A DNA stretch of 52,649 nt from DAOUMU01 sp034409055. Lineage in GTDB: Bacteria; Chloroflexota; Anaerolineae; 4572-78; J111. Under the pieces are notes generated by a model, which searched no databases, had not been told where the DNA came from, and saw only the letters and a list, made by a program, of their open reading frames with translations. The stretch covers positions 1 through 52,649 of the forward strand of contig DAOUMU010000081.1 of the NCBI GenBank assembly GCA_034409055.1, written 5' to 3'. Positions within the stretch are counted from its first letter, which is position 1. Every line of letters starts with the position of its first letter. Below are positions 15,340 to 23,835 of the stretch, one piece after another. The position numbers were made by a program, and so were the translations under genes.

Positions 15340-16797
15340 TCACCCCAACGCCGGTAACTGATCCATCCCGGCCTTGCGGGCGATACGGGTCACCAACTGG
15401 CGCAGTTCGGCCTCTTGTTCAGGGGGCAGAGCCGGGCGTTGATAGGCCGCCAGCAACTCGGCTACGCGAGCCTTGGCCCGGGCAAAAGTGTCTAGGCCGC
15501 CGCCTGCCTGCCAGGCCCGGACCGAGCCGCGATCGATCACGGCCGACGGCAGATACTGCTCCTTGGCAAACAACTGGCGGGTAATCTTCTGCTTCAGAAA
15601 GTCGCCCTTAAAATTGATTCCTTCAAACATAGCCGTGGCCAGGGTGTCGGTCCGTACCTGGATGCCGTTTACCAACTGCTTGGCCATAGCGATGGCCTCG
15701 GCATCGACGACCAACTTCTCAGCACTCTGGCAGATCAAAAAGTCCAGCATACCCGCCCCGGAGATCATGTTGATCCCGGTCAAGGCTCCGACCAGGGCAG
15801 TCATGCCGCTCTCCAGTCCGGCCTGGGCGTCGACCACCTTGGCGTCACTGGCCCCCAGGTAGGCGTGGGTGGGCAAGCCCAGTAATTTACCCACCTGGGC
15901 GTAGGCGGAGTCGATCATGGCCGTCTCGATGGCCCCCATCGGGGTGGTGCCGTGGCGCATATCGAAGATAGCCGGCGCGCCGCCCCAGACAATCGGCGCA
16001 CCGGGCTGGGCTAACTGGTGGATGGTAATCCCGCTCAGAGACTCGGCGGCGTGCTGGACGACCGAACCGAGGAGGGTGACCGGCGCTGCTGCTCCGGCCA
16101 GGGGCATAGAGACGATTTGGGTGGGCACGTTAGCTCGGGCCAGGTCGATCAGGCTTTGGGCAGCAAACTCGCTCCAGATCAGCGGCGGCGAGGGGGCCAC
16201 GTCGAAGACGGCGGTGGGCTTCTCGGCCAGGGCCTCAGCTCCACCGGCACATATAGCCAGCATATCGAACATGATTTGGGTCGTGCGAGTGGAGAAAGCG
16301 CCGGTCACCACCGGCTTGGCCGAGTAGAGCAGCACCAGGTACAGCCGGTACAGGTCCCCCATCCCTTTAGGGACTTCATTGCACACCACCGCCGTGGACT
16401 GCGCATCATATTGGGGCAGCATCTCGGCCACTTTGATCAGGCGAACCAGGTCGGAGGTGTGGGCCGACTTGTGCTCCAGTGTATCCGGATCCAGGACGTT
16501 CACCCCGGATGAGCCGGGGTCAAACTGAACCGCGTCGCCGCCGTATTGCACCACCGGCTCACCGGCCCGGTTGTACAAAAAGAACTGGCGAGGCACCGTC
16601 TCCAATGCCTGGTGAACGAGGCTCTCGGGGATACGGGCCACCTCCTTTTCTTCGTCCACCGCTACCCCGGCCTCGGCCAGGAGTTGTCTGACTGCCGGCG
16701 CTTGCACCTTGATCCCCGGTGACATCAACAGTTGATAAGCTTCATCCAAAATGCGCTCGATGAGTTCCTGAGATAGTAGTTCAAGTTTTGGTTGCAT
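15340..16797 (-). CDS. MttB-family (non-pyrrolysine) methyltransferase, copy 1
   Basis: This 485-residue TIM-barrel protein belongs to the trimethylamine methyltransferase superfamily, which moves a methyl group from a quaternary or tertiary amine to a partner corrinoid protein. Seen: IPESLVHQALETVPRQFFLYNR, FDPGSSGVNVLDPDTLE, MPLAGAAAPVTLLGSVVQH, IVWGGAPAIFDMRHGTTPMG, and LGASDAKVVDAQAGLESGM. The frame is open with no internal amber codon, so it is not a pyrrolysine enzyme; characterised homologues of this kind act on glycine betaine, carnitine or proline betaine. It starts 5 nt after copy 2 stops, with AGGTAGG upstream. The exact quaternary amine is unknown. Confidence 0.9.
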   Translation of the reverse strand: MQPKLELLSQELIERILDEAYQLLMSPGIKVQAPAVRQLLAEAGVAVDEEKEVARIPESLVHQALETVPRQFFLYNRAGEPVVQYGGDAVQFDPGSSGVNVLDPDTLEHKSAHTSDLVRLIKVAEMLPQYDAQSTAVVCNEVPKGMGDLYRLYLVLLYSAKPVVTGAFSTRTTQIMFDMLAICAGGAEALAEKPTAVFDVAPSPPLIWSEFAAQSLIDLARANVPTQIVSMPLAGAAAPVTLLGSVVQHAAESLSGITIHQLAQPGAPIVWGGAPAIFDMRHGTTPMGAIETAMIDSAYAQVGKLLGLPTHAYLGASDAKVVDAQAGLESGMTALVGALTGINMISGAGMLDFLICQSAEKLVVDAEAIAMAKQLVNGIQVRTDTLATAMFEGINFKGDFLKQKITRQLFAKEQYLPSAVIDRGSVRAWQAGGGLDTFARAKARVAELLAAYQRPALPPEQEAELRQLVTRIARKAGMDQLPALG

Positions 16798-16802
16798 ATG
16801 AC

Positions 16803-18254
16803 CTACCTGCTTTCAACCGTAGCAACAATTCGTTGCAATTCTTCAGCCAACTGGGGTCCAAGAGGTTCAGGTTGGTGCGTAGCCAGGATGCGCTGCGCCT
16901 CGGCGCGAGCCCAATCCCGGGCGCCATCCCGTTTCTCTGCCCAGACTTCGTAGGGACGGCGGTCCATAAACTTGGGCAGCCACAACTGACGCATGTGCTT
17001 CTTGGTGTGTTTTTGGGCCAGGAAGTTGCCGCCCGGTCCCACGGCCCGGATCACGTCCAGGGCCAACGACTCGTCGTCCACGACGATCCCGCCCATCATC
17101 TTATGAACGATATCAAAGATCTCACAGTCCATCAGCATTTGCTCGTACGACCAGATGCGGCTGCCGTGCAGCAGCCCCACCCCCAGCAGCATGTCCGACA
17201 TCACCACAGAGGCCATAAAGGTGGACAGGCTGTTGTCGATGCCCGCCTGCCAGTTCGGCTCTTTAGCCCCGGTGGCAAATGAGCCCATCGACAGGGGGAC
17301 GTTGTAAAAATCGGCCAACACGTTAGTAGCCGCGCCGAACAGGAAATCCTCCGGCCCACCGCCGGTATAAGCGCCTGTGCGCAAGTCCATAGTGGTCTGG
17401 GCGGCGGCGTAGAAGACCGGCGCACCCGGGTAGGCCAGTTCGATCAAGGCCAGGGCGCTGATGACCTCGGCGTTACCCACGACCAGGTTCCCGGCCAGTG
17501 TGGCCGGGGCGGTCGAGACGCAGGAGGTCATAGTCATAAAGCCGACCGGCAGACCGGCCTCGGCCCCGATCAAGGCGGCGTCCAAGCTACCCCCATCCTG
17601 TCCCAGGGGCGGGGCGGTGCATTGCATGATAGAAAGCACCGGACGCTGACGCAGAGCCTCCCGGCCACCAGCGATGGCGCTGGCCATTTCCACGGCGGCC
17701 GTTGCTTCCCATTCAGAGTAGATGCTCTCCGTCTGTACGTGCTTGGTAGAGTTCTCCCAGATTACGCGCAGTTCGTGCAGACCGCGCGTTTCGGGCGGAT
17801 AATCCTGGGCCGAAACTGCCACCCAGTGAAAGGCAACCTGTTCCAGGTAATCGGCCACCTTGGCAATCTCGGCCACGTCCTGCAGCCGGGAACGGCGGCG
17901 CTCGTTGGTCTCCAGGTCAATCACCTCCACCCCGCAGCCGTCTGTACCGACGTAGACGTGGTTGCCGTCCATGGGCAGGTCCTGAGCCGGGTCACGGGCC
18001 GCCAGCGTGTAGATGGGGGGGGCTTGTTTTAGAGCGTCTTCGATGATCTGGCCGGGGACCTTGACCACCATACTGTCCCGATCGACCGTGGCCCCATGCG
18101 CCTCCCAGATATCGAGCGCCCTGGTGGAGGGGAAGCGGACCCCAACCGTCTCGATGACCTCCAGGGTGGCGATATGAATACGCTGCACCTCATCGGGGTT
18201 GAGAATATTCAAACTCAAGTGAGGGTTGGCAATCGATTTAATCTGACCACTCAT
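16803..18254 (-). CDS. MttB-family (non-pyrrolysine) methyltransferase, copy 2
   Basis: This 483-residue homologue lies directly after the corrinoid protein gene (16-nt gap) and 5 nt before copy 1, with GGGAGG upstream of its ATG. Characteristic stretches are LNPDEVQRIHIATLEVIETVGVRF, YVGTDGCGVEVIDLETNERR, MTMTSCVSTAPATLAGNLV, PVFYAAAQTTMDLRTGAYTGG and DMLLGVGLLHGSRIWSYEQM. No amber codon interrupts it. It clearly diverges from copies 1 and 3 along the whole length, so the three are old paralogues rather than a recent amplification. They probably share the one corrinoid partner and differ in substrate. Confidence 0.9.
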   Translation of the reverse strand: MSGQIKSIANPHLSLNILNPDEVQRIHIATLEVIETVGVRFPSTRALDIWEAHGATVDRDSMVVKVPGQIIEDALKQAPPIYTLAARDPAQDLPMDGNHVYVGTDGCGVEVIDLETNERRRSRLQDVAEIAKVADYLEQVAFHWVAVSAQDYPPETRGLHELRVIWENSTKHVQTESIYSEWEATAAVEMASAIAGGREALRQRPVLSIMQCTAPPLGQDGGSLDAALIGAEAGLPVGFMTMTSCVSTAPATLAGNLVVGNAEVISALALIELAYPGAPVFYAAAQTTMDLRTGAYTGGGPEDFLFGAATNVLADFYNVPLSMGSFATGAKEPNWQAGIDNSLSTFMASVVMSDMLLGVGLLHGSRIWSYEQMLMDCEIFDIVHKMMGGIVVDDESLALDVIRAVGPGGNFLAQKHTKKHMRQLWLPKFMDRRPYEVWAEKRDGARDWARAEAQRILATHQPEPLGPQLAEELQRIVATVESR

Positions 18255-18270
18255 TTTCGTTTCGCCTCCC

Positions 18271-18918
18271 CTATGCTCCCACCAGTTCCTTGGCTACCGC
18301 CACCGCGCCAATAGCGTCCTCACTGTAACCGTCGGCACCGATCTCATCGGCCCAACTGCGGGTCACCGGCGCGCCGCCCACCATCACCTTAATCTGGGTC
18401 CGTAGCCCCATCTCCTCCAGGGCCTCAATAACATTTCTTTGCTTGGCCATGGTGGTCGTCAAGAGGGCACTCAACCCCACAATGTCGGCCTGGACAGCCT
18501 GGGCCTTTTCCACAAAGGTCTGGATCGGTACATCGACGCCCAGGTCGTGCACCTCAAACCCGCTCGCCGAGAGCATCGTCGCCACCAGGGTTTTGCCGAT
18601 GTCGTGGATATCCCCCTCGATGGTGCCAATGACCACTTTACCCAACACCTGTCGGGCGGTGCCGCGCCGGGCCAGTTCCGGCTCCAGGATGGCTACGGCC
18701 GCTTTCATCGCCTCCGCCGCCAGCACCAGGTCGGGCAGAAACATCTCGCCGCAGCCAAACTGCTCGCCAACATCGTTCAGGCCAACGACAAAGCCCTGGT
18801 TGATGGCCTCCAGGGGATCAACCCCTACCCCGATCGATTGCTGGGCCAGCCGCTCTGCGTCTTCGGCCTCACCCTCAATGATACTCTGGGCCATTGCTTG
18901 AAATAGTTCTTTGCTCAT
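18271..18918 (-). CDS. Corrinoid (cobalamin-binding) methyl-carrier protein
   Basis: This 215-residue protein has an N-terminal four-helix B12-binding cap (about 1-90) and a Rossmann-like cobalamin domain. The base-off/His-on signature is complete: GDIHDIGK with the cobalt-ligating His105, then SALLTTTM and VGGAPVTR. Members such as MtbC/MtgC accept a methyl group from an MttB-type enzyme on Co(I) and pass it to a second methyltransferase. The start has AAAGGAGG 4 nt before the ATG. It stands between copy 3 (upstream, 235-bp gap) and copy 2 (downstream). No MtbA/MtgA-type second methyltransferase or RamA activator is in the window; the MetH-activation protein at 3063 may supply reactivation. 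Confidence 0.93.
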   Translation of the reverse strand: MSKELFQAMAQSIIEGEAEDAERLAQQSIGVGVDPLEAINQGFVVGLNDVGEQFGCGEMFLPDLVLAAEAMKAAVAILEPELARRGTARQVLGKVVIGTIEGDIHDIGKTLVATMLSASGFEVHDLGVDVPIQTFVEKAQAVQADIVGLSALLTTTMAKQRNVIEALEEMGLRTQIKVMVGGAPVTRSWADEIGADGYSEDAIGAVAVAKELVGA

Positions 18919-18935
18919 GATTTCCTCCTTTGGTT

Positions 18936-18972
18936 GATTGGTTAGTTGGTTGGTTGGTTTTTTAGTTCGTAT
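18936..18972. repeat. TTGG-rich simple repeat
   Basis: Repeated TTGGTTGA/TTGGTTAG/TTGG units followed by a T-run lie in the 235-bp gap between the third mttB-type gene and the corrinoid gene. It is immediately upstream of the corrinoid gene's AGGAGG and could arise by slippage. Confidence 0.5.
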
Positions 18973-19113
18973 CTATTCAGGAAATAGGATGCCTGCCGAG
19001 TCGAGGTTTCATTTGGGAGTTGGTTGTGACGACCGGAACGTGCTTAAGAGTTCAATATTCACGAGTTCGTAGTAACGACTTATGGAACTTAAGAAAATAA
19101 TCGGGGAATAGAT

Positions 19114-19137
19114 GGCCGGGCATGGGGATGCCCGGCC
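19114..19137. repeat. Short palindromic repeat, GGCCGGGCAT-GGGG-ATGCCCGGCC
   Basis: A perfect 10-bp stem with a GGGG loop. Related hairpins are at 21100-21123, 43640-43663 and about 43735-43758. Here it lies just after the stop of the third mttB-type gene (minus strand). Confidence 0.7.
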
Positions 19138-19153
19138 TACCCCCATTAATTTT

Positions 19154-20677
19154 TTAATCTTCATCAGTCGTTTTATCGAGTGGTAGCAAACCGGCCCGGG
19201 CATCGGCCTCGGCGATGATTGCTTTTAGCTCGTCCAGGGTGGCTACCGGTAACGGGTTGGAGGGGGGTGTGGCGATGATCTGGCGAGCAATTTCGCGGGC
19301 TGTCTTGATTGCGGTTGGCCGGCCCGCATCGCTCCAGGCCTGATAGAGTTGCCGGTTCAGGACACGCGGATACCACACCGACCGGAAATGGTCGGCTGTG
19401 TGTTCGGCACTGAGATACTCGCCATCCGGCCCCACTTCGTGAATGACCTCCAGGGCCAGCGTGTCGGGGGTGATCTTTATCCCCCCCAAGAGCCGGCGTA
19501 CAAACTCGATGATCTCATCACAGACGACAATCATTTCGTAAGAGCAGGTCAGGCCTGACTCGACGTACCCGATGTCGTGCACCAGGTTGGCCCCACTGAG
19601 CGCCGTCCACAGAATCCACAAGGCGCTCTCAATACCGGCCTGAATATCGGCCTGTTTGGCATCTGAACAACCGGCAAAACTCCAAGCCGGGAGGTGGTAA
19701 TAATAATGGGCCAGTTCGGCCATACCCATGCAGTGCAGCATAAACTCCGGGGAGCCATAGGTGGGGGCCATAGTCCGCATATCCAGCGGTCCACTGCCCG
19801 AGCCCCAGACAAACGGTGTACCCTGGCGCCTGAGTTGGGCGATGGTCAAGCCGCTTAAGGCCTCGGCATTGGCCATGGCCAGACTGCCGGCCGAGGTCAC
19901 CGGCGCCGAGGCGCCCTCAACCGGTCCGGGGGCGTATACGAACGGCAGCCCCAGGTCGGCCATCATTAACAACTTGCGCAAAGCCGCCTCGGAATGTTGC
20001 AGGGGTGAGGTTGGCTCAAGGTAGGCCAGCAGGAAGGGCTTGAGCACTAATTCCTCTAACCCGCCGGCAACGGCGGCGGCCATGGCAATGATATCGGCCA
20101 GCCCGGCTTCGTCCCAGGCGGTAAAGACCAACGGTTTGACCGTATTTTCAAGCATAGCCAGGAACGAGCGCCGATCCGAAGTCTCGGCCGGTACATCGGA
20201 GGGCAGGGCCATAGACATGACAAAGTCAAGGTTGGGCAACGAGTCGGCCAGGCGAGCCGTCTGCTTCACATCCGAGAGCAACGAGAGCCGTCGCTCGCCG
20301 CTCTCCAGGTCAAGGGTATGGGGCAGGTCGGAACCGGTGCCGAAATAAGTGCGGTGACCTTCCAGATAAACCCGGGGCTCGCCGGTCCGGTGGCAAAGGA
20401 CGATCCGCGAGGGGGCGTAAAGCAAGGCATTTTCCACCACGGCGGCCGGAAAACGGACCAGGGTTTCATCGGTGACAATGCAACCGGCCTCCTTGAGCAA
20501 GGTCAGAGCCTCGGTCTCGTAAACCCGCACCCCGGTACGGCGCAGAATCTCTAGCGAGGCCAGGTGAATCTCTTCCAGTTGAGCACCGGTGAACATGCGA
20601 TAGCCGGTTGGCATGAGACCAGGTACGGCGATCGATCCCGTTATGTCCGGTTTTGCTGATGATTTGTCTGTTTGCAT
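19154..20677 (-). CDS. MttB-family (non-pyrrolysine) methyltransferase, copy 3
   Basis: The start at 20677 is preferred because residues upstream in the frame are encoded by a heptamer repeat; this gives about 507 residues. Features seen: MFTGAQLEEIHLASLEILRRTGVRV, YFGTGSDLPHTLDLESGERR, FVYAPGPVEGASAPVTSAGSL, FVWGSGSGPLDMRTMAPTYGS and FAGCSDAKQADIQAGIESAL. The frame has no internal amber codon. It is the first gene of the minus-strand methyltransferase set; the 235-bp gap to the corrinoid gene contains a TTGG tract and a palindrome, so copy 3 might be a separate unit. The GTGACA/TGTCAC sites at 20989-21041 lie upstream. Confidence 0.9.
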   Translation of the reverse strand: MQTDKSSAKPDITGSIAVPGLMPTGYRMFTGAQLEEIHLASLEILRRTGVRVYETEALTLLKEAGCIVTDETLVRFPAAVVENALLYAPSRIVLCHRTGEPRVYLEGHRTYFGTGSDLPHTLDLESGERRLSLLSDVKQTARLADSLPNLDFVMSMALPSDVPAETSDRRSFLAMLENTVKPLVFTAWDEAGLADIIAMAAAVAGGLEELVLKPFLLAYLEPTSPLQHSEAALRKLLMMADLGLPFVYAPGPVEGASAPVTSAGSLAMANAEALSGLTIAQLRRQGTPFVWGSGSGPLDMRTMAPTYGSPEFMLHCMGMAELAHYYYHLPAWSFAGCSDAKQADIQAGIESALWILWTALSGANLVHDIGYVESGLTCSYEMIVVCDEIIEFVRRLLGGIKITPDTLALEVIHEVGPDGEYLSAEHTADHFRSVWYPRVLNRQLYQAWSDAGRPTAIKTAREIARQIIATPPSNPLPVATLDELKAIIAEADARAGLLPLDKTTDED

Positions 20678-20694
20678 GATTGAAACTCTCGTTC

Positions 20695-20715
20695 GTCGTT
20701 GGTCGTTGGTCATTG
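20695..20715. repeat. Heptanucleotide tandem repeat (GTCGTTG)
   Basis: Units GTCGTTG, GTCGTTG, GTCATTG are consecutive 7-mers. They end about 18 nt upstream of the copy 3 start, within its leader. Confidence 0.6.
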
Positions 20716-20848
20716 GTCCTCTCATTCCAGGGTAACAGCCAGTTTCTCATTCCCGAGTTGGACTGGATAAAACCTGGCCGTTGTAATCGTAAGTGGCCAT
20801 ATTCACACTTCATGGAGAAAACACTTAGAAGTCGTACAACCCGCTCGC

Positions 20849-20896
20849 GCTGGATTTGGCAATCCAGCGGGTATTGGCCTGGATTTGGCAATCCAG
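20849..20896. repeat. Twin hairpins CTGGATT-TGGC-AATCCAG
   Basis: Two copies of the same stem-loop (20849-20868, with one extra pair, and 20879-20896) stand 10 nt apart in the leader/promoter region of the methyltransferase set. Confidence 0.65.
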
Positions 20897-20988
20897 ACCG
20901 AGCATAAAAGTACGATGTTTAAATGTTTCCCCGATCAGAACTGACTGGCCCATCCTGGTATCATATTGTATTTTACATAGGGGCAATA

Positions 20989-21079
20989 GTGACATTTGTC
21001 ACCGTTGGCCAGTGATAAATGTCACCACCGAATCGGTGACAGTGAGAGGCATTATAAACTAATTCTGATTGATTGTCAC
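20989..21079. promoter_or_regulatory. Array of GTGACA/TGTCAC operator-like sites
   Basis: GTGACA-TT-TGTCAC (20989-21002) is a perfect dyad. GTGATA-AA-TGTCAC (21012-21025) is a second with one mismatch, 23 bp centre to centre. A half-site GTGACA is at 21036-21041 and TGTCAC at 21074-21079. They lie in the 556-bp gap upstream of the minus-strand methyltransferase genes and downstream of the htrA-like gene, so they are likely operators for the former. The cognate regulator is not identified. Confidence 0.5.
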
Positions 21080-21099
21080 AATCTTTCAATCTGTACAAA

Positions 21100-21123
21100 G
21101 GCCCCGCATCCCCATGCGGGGCC
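21100..21123. repeat. Short palindromic repeat, GGCCCCGCAT-CCCC-ATGCGGGGCC
   Basis: A perfect 10-bp stem with a CCCC loop, the same design as 19114-19137 in opposite orientation. It lies just beyond the operator-like array. Confidence 0.7.
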
Positions 21124-21233
21124 AGGCATACACTATTGGGTGCGTTTCAGTTTGGGAGCAAGATTGAACCGCTGAATACGCAACACGATGTGCGGTGGTG
21201 TGTCCAAATCGAGGATGTGGACACTGACGCCTA

Positions 21234-22478
21234 TTACCGGGCTGGTTCTTCGGTCAACGTAACCATGACAGGTATCTTCTGATTGCCACGAACGATGGTG
21301 ACGGTCACCCTGTCTCCAACTTGATACTTTGTTTCCAGCAATATCTGCAGATCCTCGATGCTGGTTACTTTTTCCCCGTCGATTTCGGTCAAGATGTCAC
21401 CGCCAATAAAGATACGTTGATTACCCAAAATTGCCTCTTGTTGAGCACCTCTGACGCCGTTGGCGGTCAGGGGGCCAGGGCGATAGAGTTCGACCAGGAG
21501 GATGCCCTGATCTACCGGTAGCTCTAAAATATCGGCCAGACCAGGAGTGATGTGGTAGCCAAAGCGAACGCCCAGCCAGGGATGCCGGTAGCGACCCAGC
21601 GTCAATAGATCGGGCAAGACGCGGCGAATCGTGTCAACCGGCACGGCAAAGCCTACTCCCACATTTGTTCCACTAGGACTGAAAATAGCGGTGTTAATAC
21701 CAATAAGCCGGCCAGCGCTATCGAGCAAAGGGCCACCTGAGTTACCCCTATTGATGGCGGCATCGGTTTGAATAATACCGGTCATTTGACGTTCATCTGG
21801 CCCCTCCAGGGTACGATTTAGGGCGCTGATCACCCCGGTGGTCAAGGTGCCGCCAAATTGACCGAAGGGATTACCGATGGCAATGGCGCGCTGGCCAACC
21901 TGCAGGTTGGCTGATGTGCCAAATTCAACCGGAACCAACAGTTCTGGCGGCGCATCGACCTTGAGCACGGCCAGATCATTGCGGGGATCCGCACCGATTA
22001 GCCGGGCCGGCAGCGTAGTCTCGTCGATGAAGGTCACTTCAATACGCCGGGCGTGCTCGATGACGTGATAGTTGGTCAAAATATGACCTGCTGGGTCTAT
22101 GACAAAGCCGGAACCGGCGCCTTCTTCGGGAATGACTTCAAAAAAGAAACTGCGTCGTAGCACTTGGGTGGTGATATTGACCACCGAGGGCGATACTCGC
22201 GTGTGTACATCGATCACGCGCCTTTCGGCAAAGTCCAAACCAAGTGCATCAATCAGGACAACATCGTTGAAGATCGGGCCGGAAGTTGGCGGCAGCGAAG
22301 GTATCGGTGTCGGAGAGGGGGTGGGTGCCACAGCAGCCATCGAGTTGGCAGAATGAACTGAGGATGATGCTAAAAACAAATTCGAATCGCAATTTTGGAG
22401 TAGTAGAGCCAGCAACACGATAAAGATGAACTTGCCGTGCCGGCGAGTGAAGCTTAGATTGCGAACATGAGGTGTCAT
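21234..22478 (-). CDS. HtrA/DegP-type (S1C) serine protease with PDZ domain
   Basis: The start is the ATG at 22478 with AAGGAGGG 5 nt upstream, giving 414 residues. A hydrophobic N-terminal segment (FIFIVLLALLLQNC, about 17-30) anchors or exports the protein; Cys30 could be lipidated, but Asn at -1 is not a classic lipobox. A Pro/Thr linker follows, then a trypsin-like domain with the catalytic triad His138 (NYHVIEH), Asp168 (RNDLAVLK) and Ser247 (GNSGGPLLD). One PDZ domain (about 300-410, PWLGVRFGY, GDILTEIDGEKVTS) completes it. It degrades misfolded envelope proteins. It is the last gene after three Hsp20 genes on the same strand, a proteostasis group. Confidence 0.92.
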   Translation of the reverse strand: MTPHVRNLSFTRRHGKFIFIVLLALLLQNCDSNLFLASSSVHSANSMAAVAPTPSPTPIPSLPPTSGPIFNDVVLIDALGLDFAERRVIDVHTRVSPSVVNITTQVLRRSFFFEVIPEEGAGSGFVIDPAGHILTNYHVIEHARRIEVTFIDETTLPARLIGADPRNDLAVLKVDAPPELLVPVEFGTSANLQVGQRAIAIGNPFGQFGGTLTTGVISALNRTLEGPDERQMTGIIQTDAAINRGNSGGPLLDSAGRLIGINTAIFSPSGTNVGVGFAVPVDTIRRVLPDLLTLGRYRHPWLGVRFGYHITPGLADILELPVDQGILLVELYRPGPLTANGVRGAQQEAILGNQRIFIGGDILTEIDGEKVTSIEDLQILLETKYQVGDRVTVTIVRGNQKIPVMVTLTEEPAR

Positions 22479-22617
22479 TTTTACCCTCCTTGAAGCTGTT
22501 TCCACGGATGAAGCGGCAAGGCAACTCGGAAAGTATTCGCTTTACTCTGAAACCTGGATAATTTGTAATAGTTGTCGCCGAGACCATAACTTTGGTTTGG
22601 GAACGAGGGCGGAAACT

Positions 22618-23127
22618 TTAGCCAACTTTAACGGTAATTTTTTTGCTTTGGGTCTGGGCCGTTTTGGGCAGGGTTACGGTTAAAACACCCTTTTTGAATT
22701 TGGCGTCTACCTTGTCCGCTTCAACTTCGGCAGACAGCGGGATGCTGCGCCGGAAGGAGCCGTAGGAACGTTCCATGCGGTAGTAGTTTTTGCCTTTGTC
22801 CTCTTTCTCTTCTTTCTTCTTACCGCTGATGGTTAGCACATTGTGTGCCAGAGACACTTCAATATCATTTTCGTCCAGTCCGGGTAGTTCAGCGGATACG
22901 TTTATCTCTTTGTCGCTTTCACTCACGTCAACCCGCGGGCTAAACGCCCCAAACGACTCGCCAAAGGCCTCAAACGGGGCCAGGCCAAAGTTCCCAAAAC
23001 TGTTGAAAAACTCATCAAACAAGCTGTTGATGTTGCGCTGTAATTGGTATACCGGTTCTTGCTCTTCCCGTTTAACCGGCACTTTTTTCTCGCCCCAGCG
23101 CCAGGGAATTAAATCGGTGATTGCCAT
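22618..23127 (-). CDS. Hsp20/alpha-crystallin small heat-shock protein, copy A
   Basis: This 169-residue, ATP-independent holdase chaperone has the alpha-crystallin domain from about residue 62 (SPRVDVSESDKEINVSAELP) to the end, with the conserved AxxxxGVLTVTLPK-type block (FKKGVLTVTLPKT) and a lysine-rich end KKITVKVG. A Phe/Gly-rich N-terminal arm (SLFDEFFNSFGNFGLAPF) is typical of oligomerising arms. The usual C-terminal IxI motif is not evident. GAGGAGG precedes the ATG. It is third in the Hsp20 row, 112 nt or more upstream of the htrA-like gene. Confidence 0.93.
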   Translation of the reverse strand: MAITDLIPWRWGEKKVPVKREEQEPVYQLQRNINSLFDEFFNSFGNFGLAPFEAFGESFGAFSPRVDVSESDKEINVSAELPGLDENDIEVSLAHNVLTISGKKKEEKEDKGKNYYRMERSYGSFRRSIPLSAEVEADKVDAKFKKGVLTVTLPKTAQTQSKKITVKVG

Positions 23128-23160
23128 GATGTTTACCTCCTCTGTAAATAGACCTTGTAA

Positions 23161-23178
23161 GACAAACTTAAGTTTGCC
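23161..23178. repeat. Small AAACTT/AAGTTT hairpin
   Basis: CAAACTT-AAGTTTG in the leader of Hsp20 copy A, followed by CCCTAC. It belongs with the GGGCAA-type hairpins at 4488 and 30131. Confidence 0.4.
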
Positions 23179-23279
23179 CTACGGTACGGATATTTTCACA
23201 TTGGTGGTGTGTCAACACTCGTGTGAACTTCTTTCTGATAAGAGTTTTATCGAAAAGTCAATGATAACGCTCCAACGGG

Positions 23280-23330
23280 ACGGAATACGCAATACGAAAT
23301 ACGGGGCGTGGTGTGTATTGCGTATTCCGT
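23280..23330. repeat. 16-bp inverted repeat made of AATACGN heptamers
   Basis: ACGGAATACGCAATAC (23280-23295) pairs perfectly with GTATTGCGTATTCCGT (23315-23330). The left side reads as 7-mers AATACGC, AATACGA, AATACGG. It lies between Hsp20 copies A and B and may fold in the transcript. Confidence 0.7.
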
Positions 23331-23340
23331 AAAGTTCTTA

Positions 23341-23754
23341 TCAGGCCGCTTTCACGACGATTTTCCTGGTTTTGGCCGGACCGGCTTTAGGCAGGCGCAG
23401 GCGCAATACGCCGTTGCTAACCGTTGCCTCAATTTTATCCCGGTCAATCTCATCCGACAGGCTAAAGCTGCGTTGGTAATCGCCCTCGGCATATTCGGCA
23501 TAGGCCAAATCGTAGTTCTCAGGCCGAGCCGGTTCAACGCTGCCGGCAATGGTTAAGACGTTCTTTTCCAGGGTAATATCAACCGAGTTTTCATCTATAC
23601 CGGGCATATCGGCTACCAGCATCAGGTCGTCGCCGGTTTCATAGATGTCAACGCGCGGCATAAACACTCTGCGGTCCCGGGTGCGTTCGGCCCCGCTTTC
23701 AATCACTTCTTGCTTTTCAGCTTCTTGAACTTGCATTTCAGTGTTAGTAGCCAT
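23341..23754 (-). CDS. Hsp20/alpha-crystallin small heat-shock protein, copy B
   Basis: The start used is the ATG at 23754, after GGAGGTGATACCT, giving 137 residues. Upstream in-frame ATGs lack a site. A short charged N-terminus (EKQEVIESGAERTRDRRVF) lacks the long hydrophobic arm of copy A. The alpha-crystallin domain follows (PRVDIYETGDDLMLVADMPG, SVDITLEKNVLTIAG, VSNGVLRLRLPKAG) and the end is RKIVVKAA. This copy is the most divergent of the three and may form smaller assemblies or hetero-oligomers. It is the middle gene of the Hsp20 row. Confidence 0.93.
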   Translation of the reverse strand: MATNTEMQVQEAEKQEVIESGAERTRDRRVFMPRVDIYETGDDLMLVADMPGIDENSVDITLEKNVLTIAGSVEPARPENYDLAYAEYAEGDYQRSFSLSDEIDRDKIEATVSNGVLRLRLPKAGPAKTRKIVVKAA

Positions 23755-23835
23755 AGGTATCACCTCCATCATCTTAAAAGTTTGCCTGAGGACGGGGACA
23801 ATAGCCCACCCGCCCTCTTTGGGTATTAAATTTGA

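Noticed and set aside
15340..20677. Pyrrolysine-encoding trimethylamine methyltransferase
   Set aside because: All three MttB-type frames are continuous without an internal amber codon.
20678..21233. Cobalamin riboswitch before the corrinoid methyltransferase genes
   Set aside because: No recognisable B12-box on either strand; the region is explained by hairpin repeats and GTGACA/TGTCAC sites.
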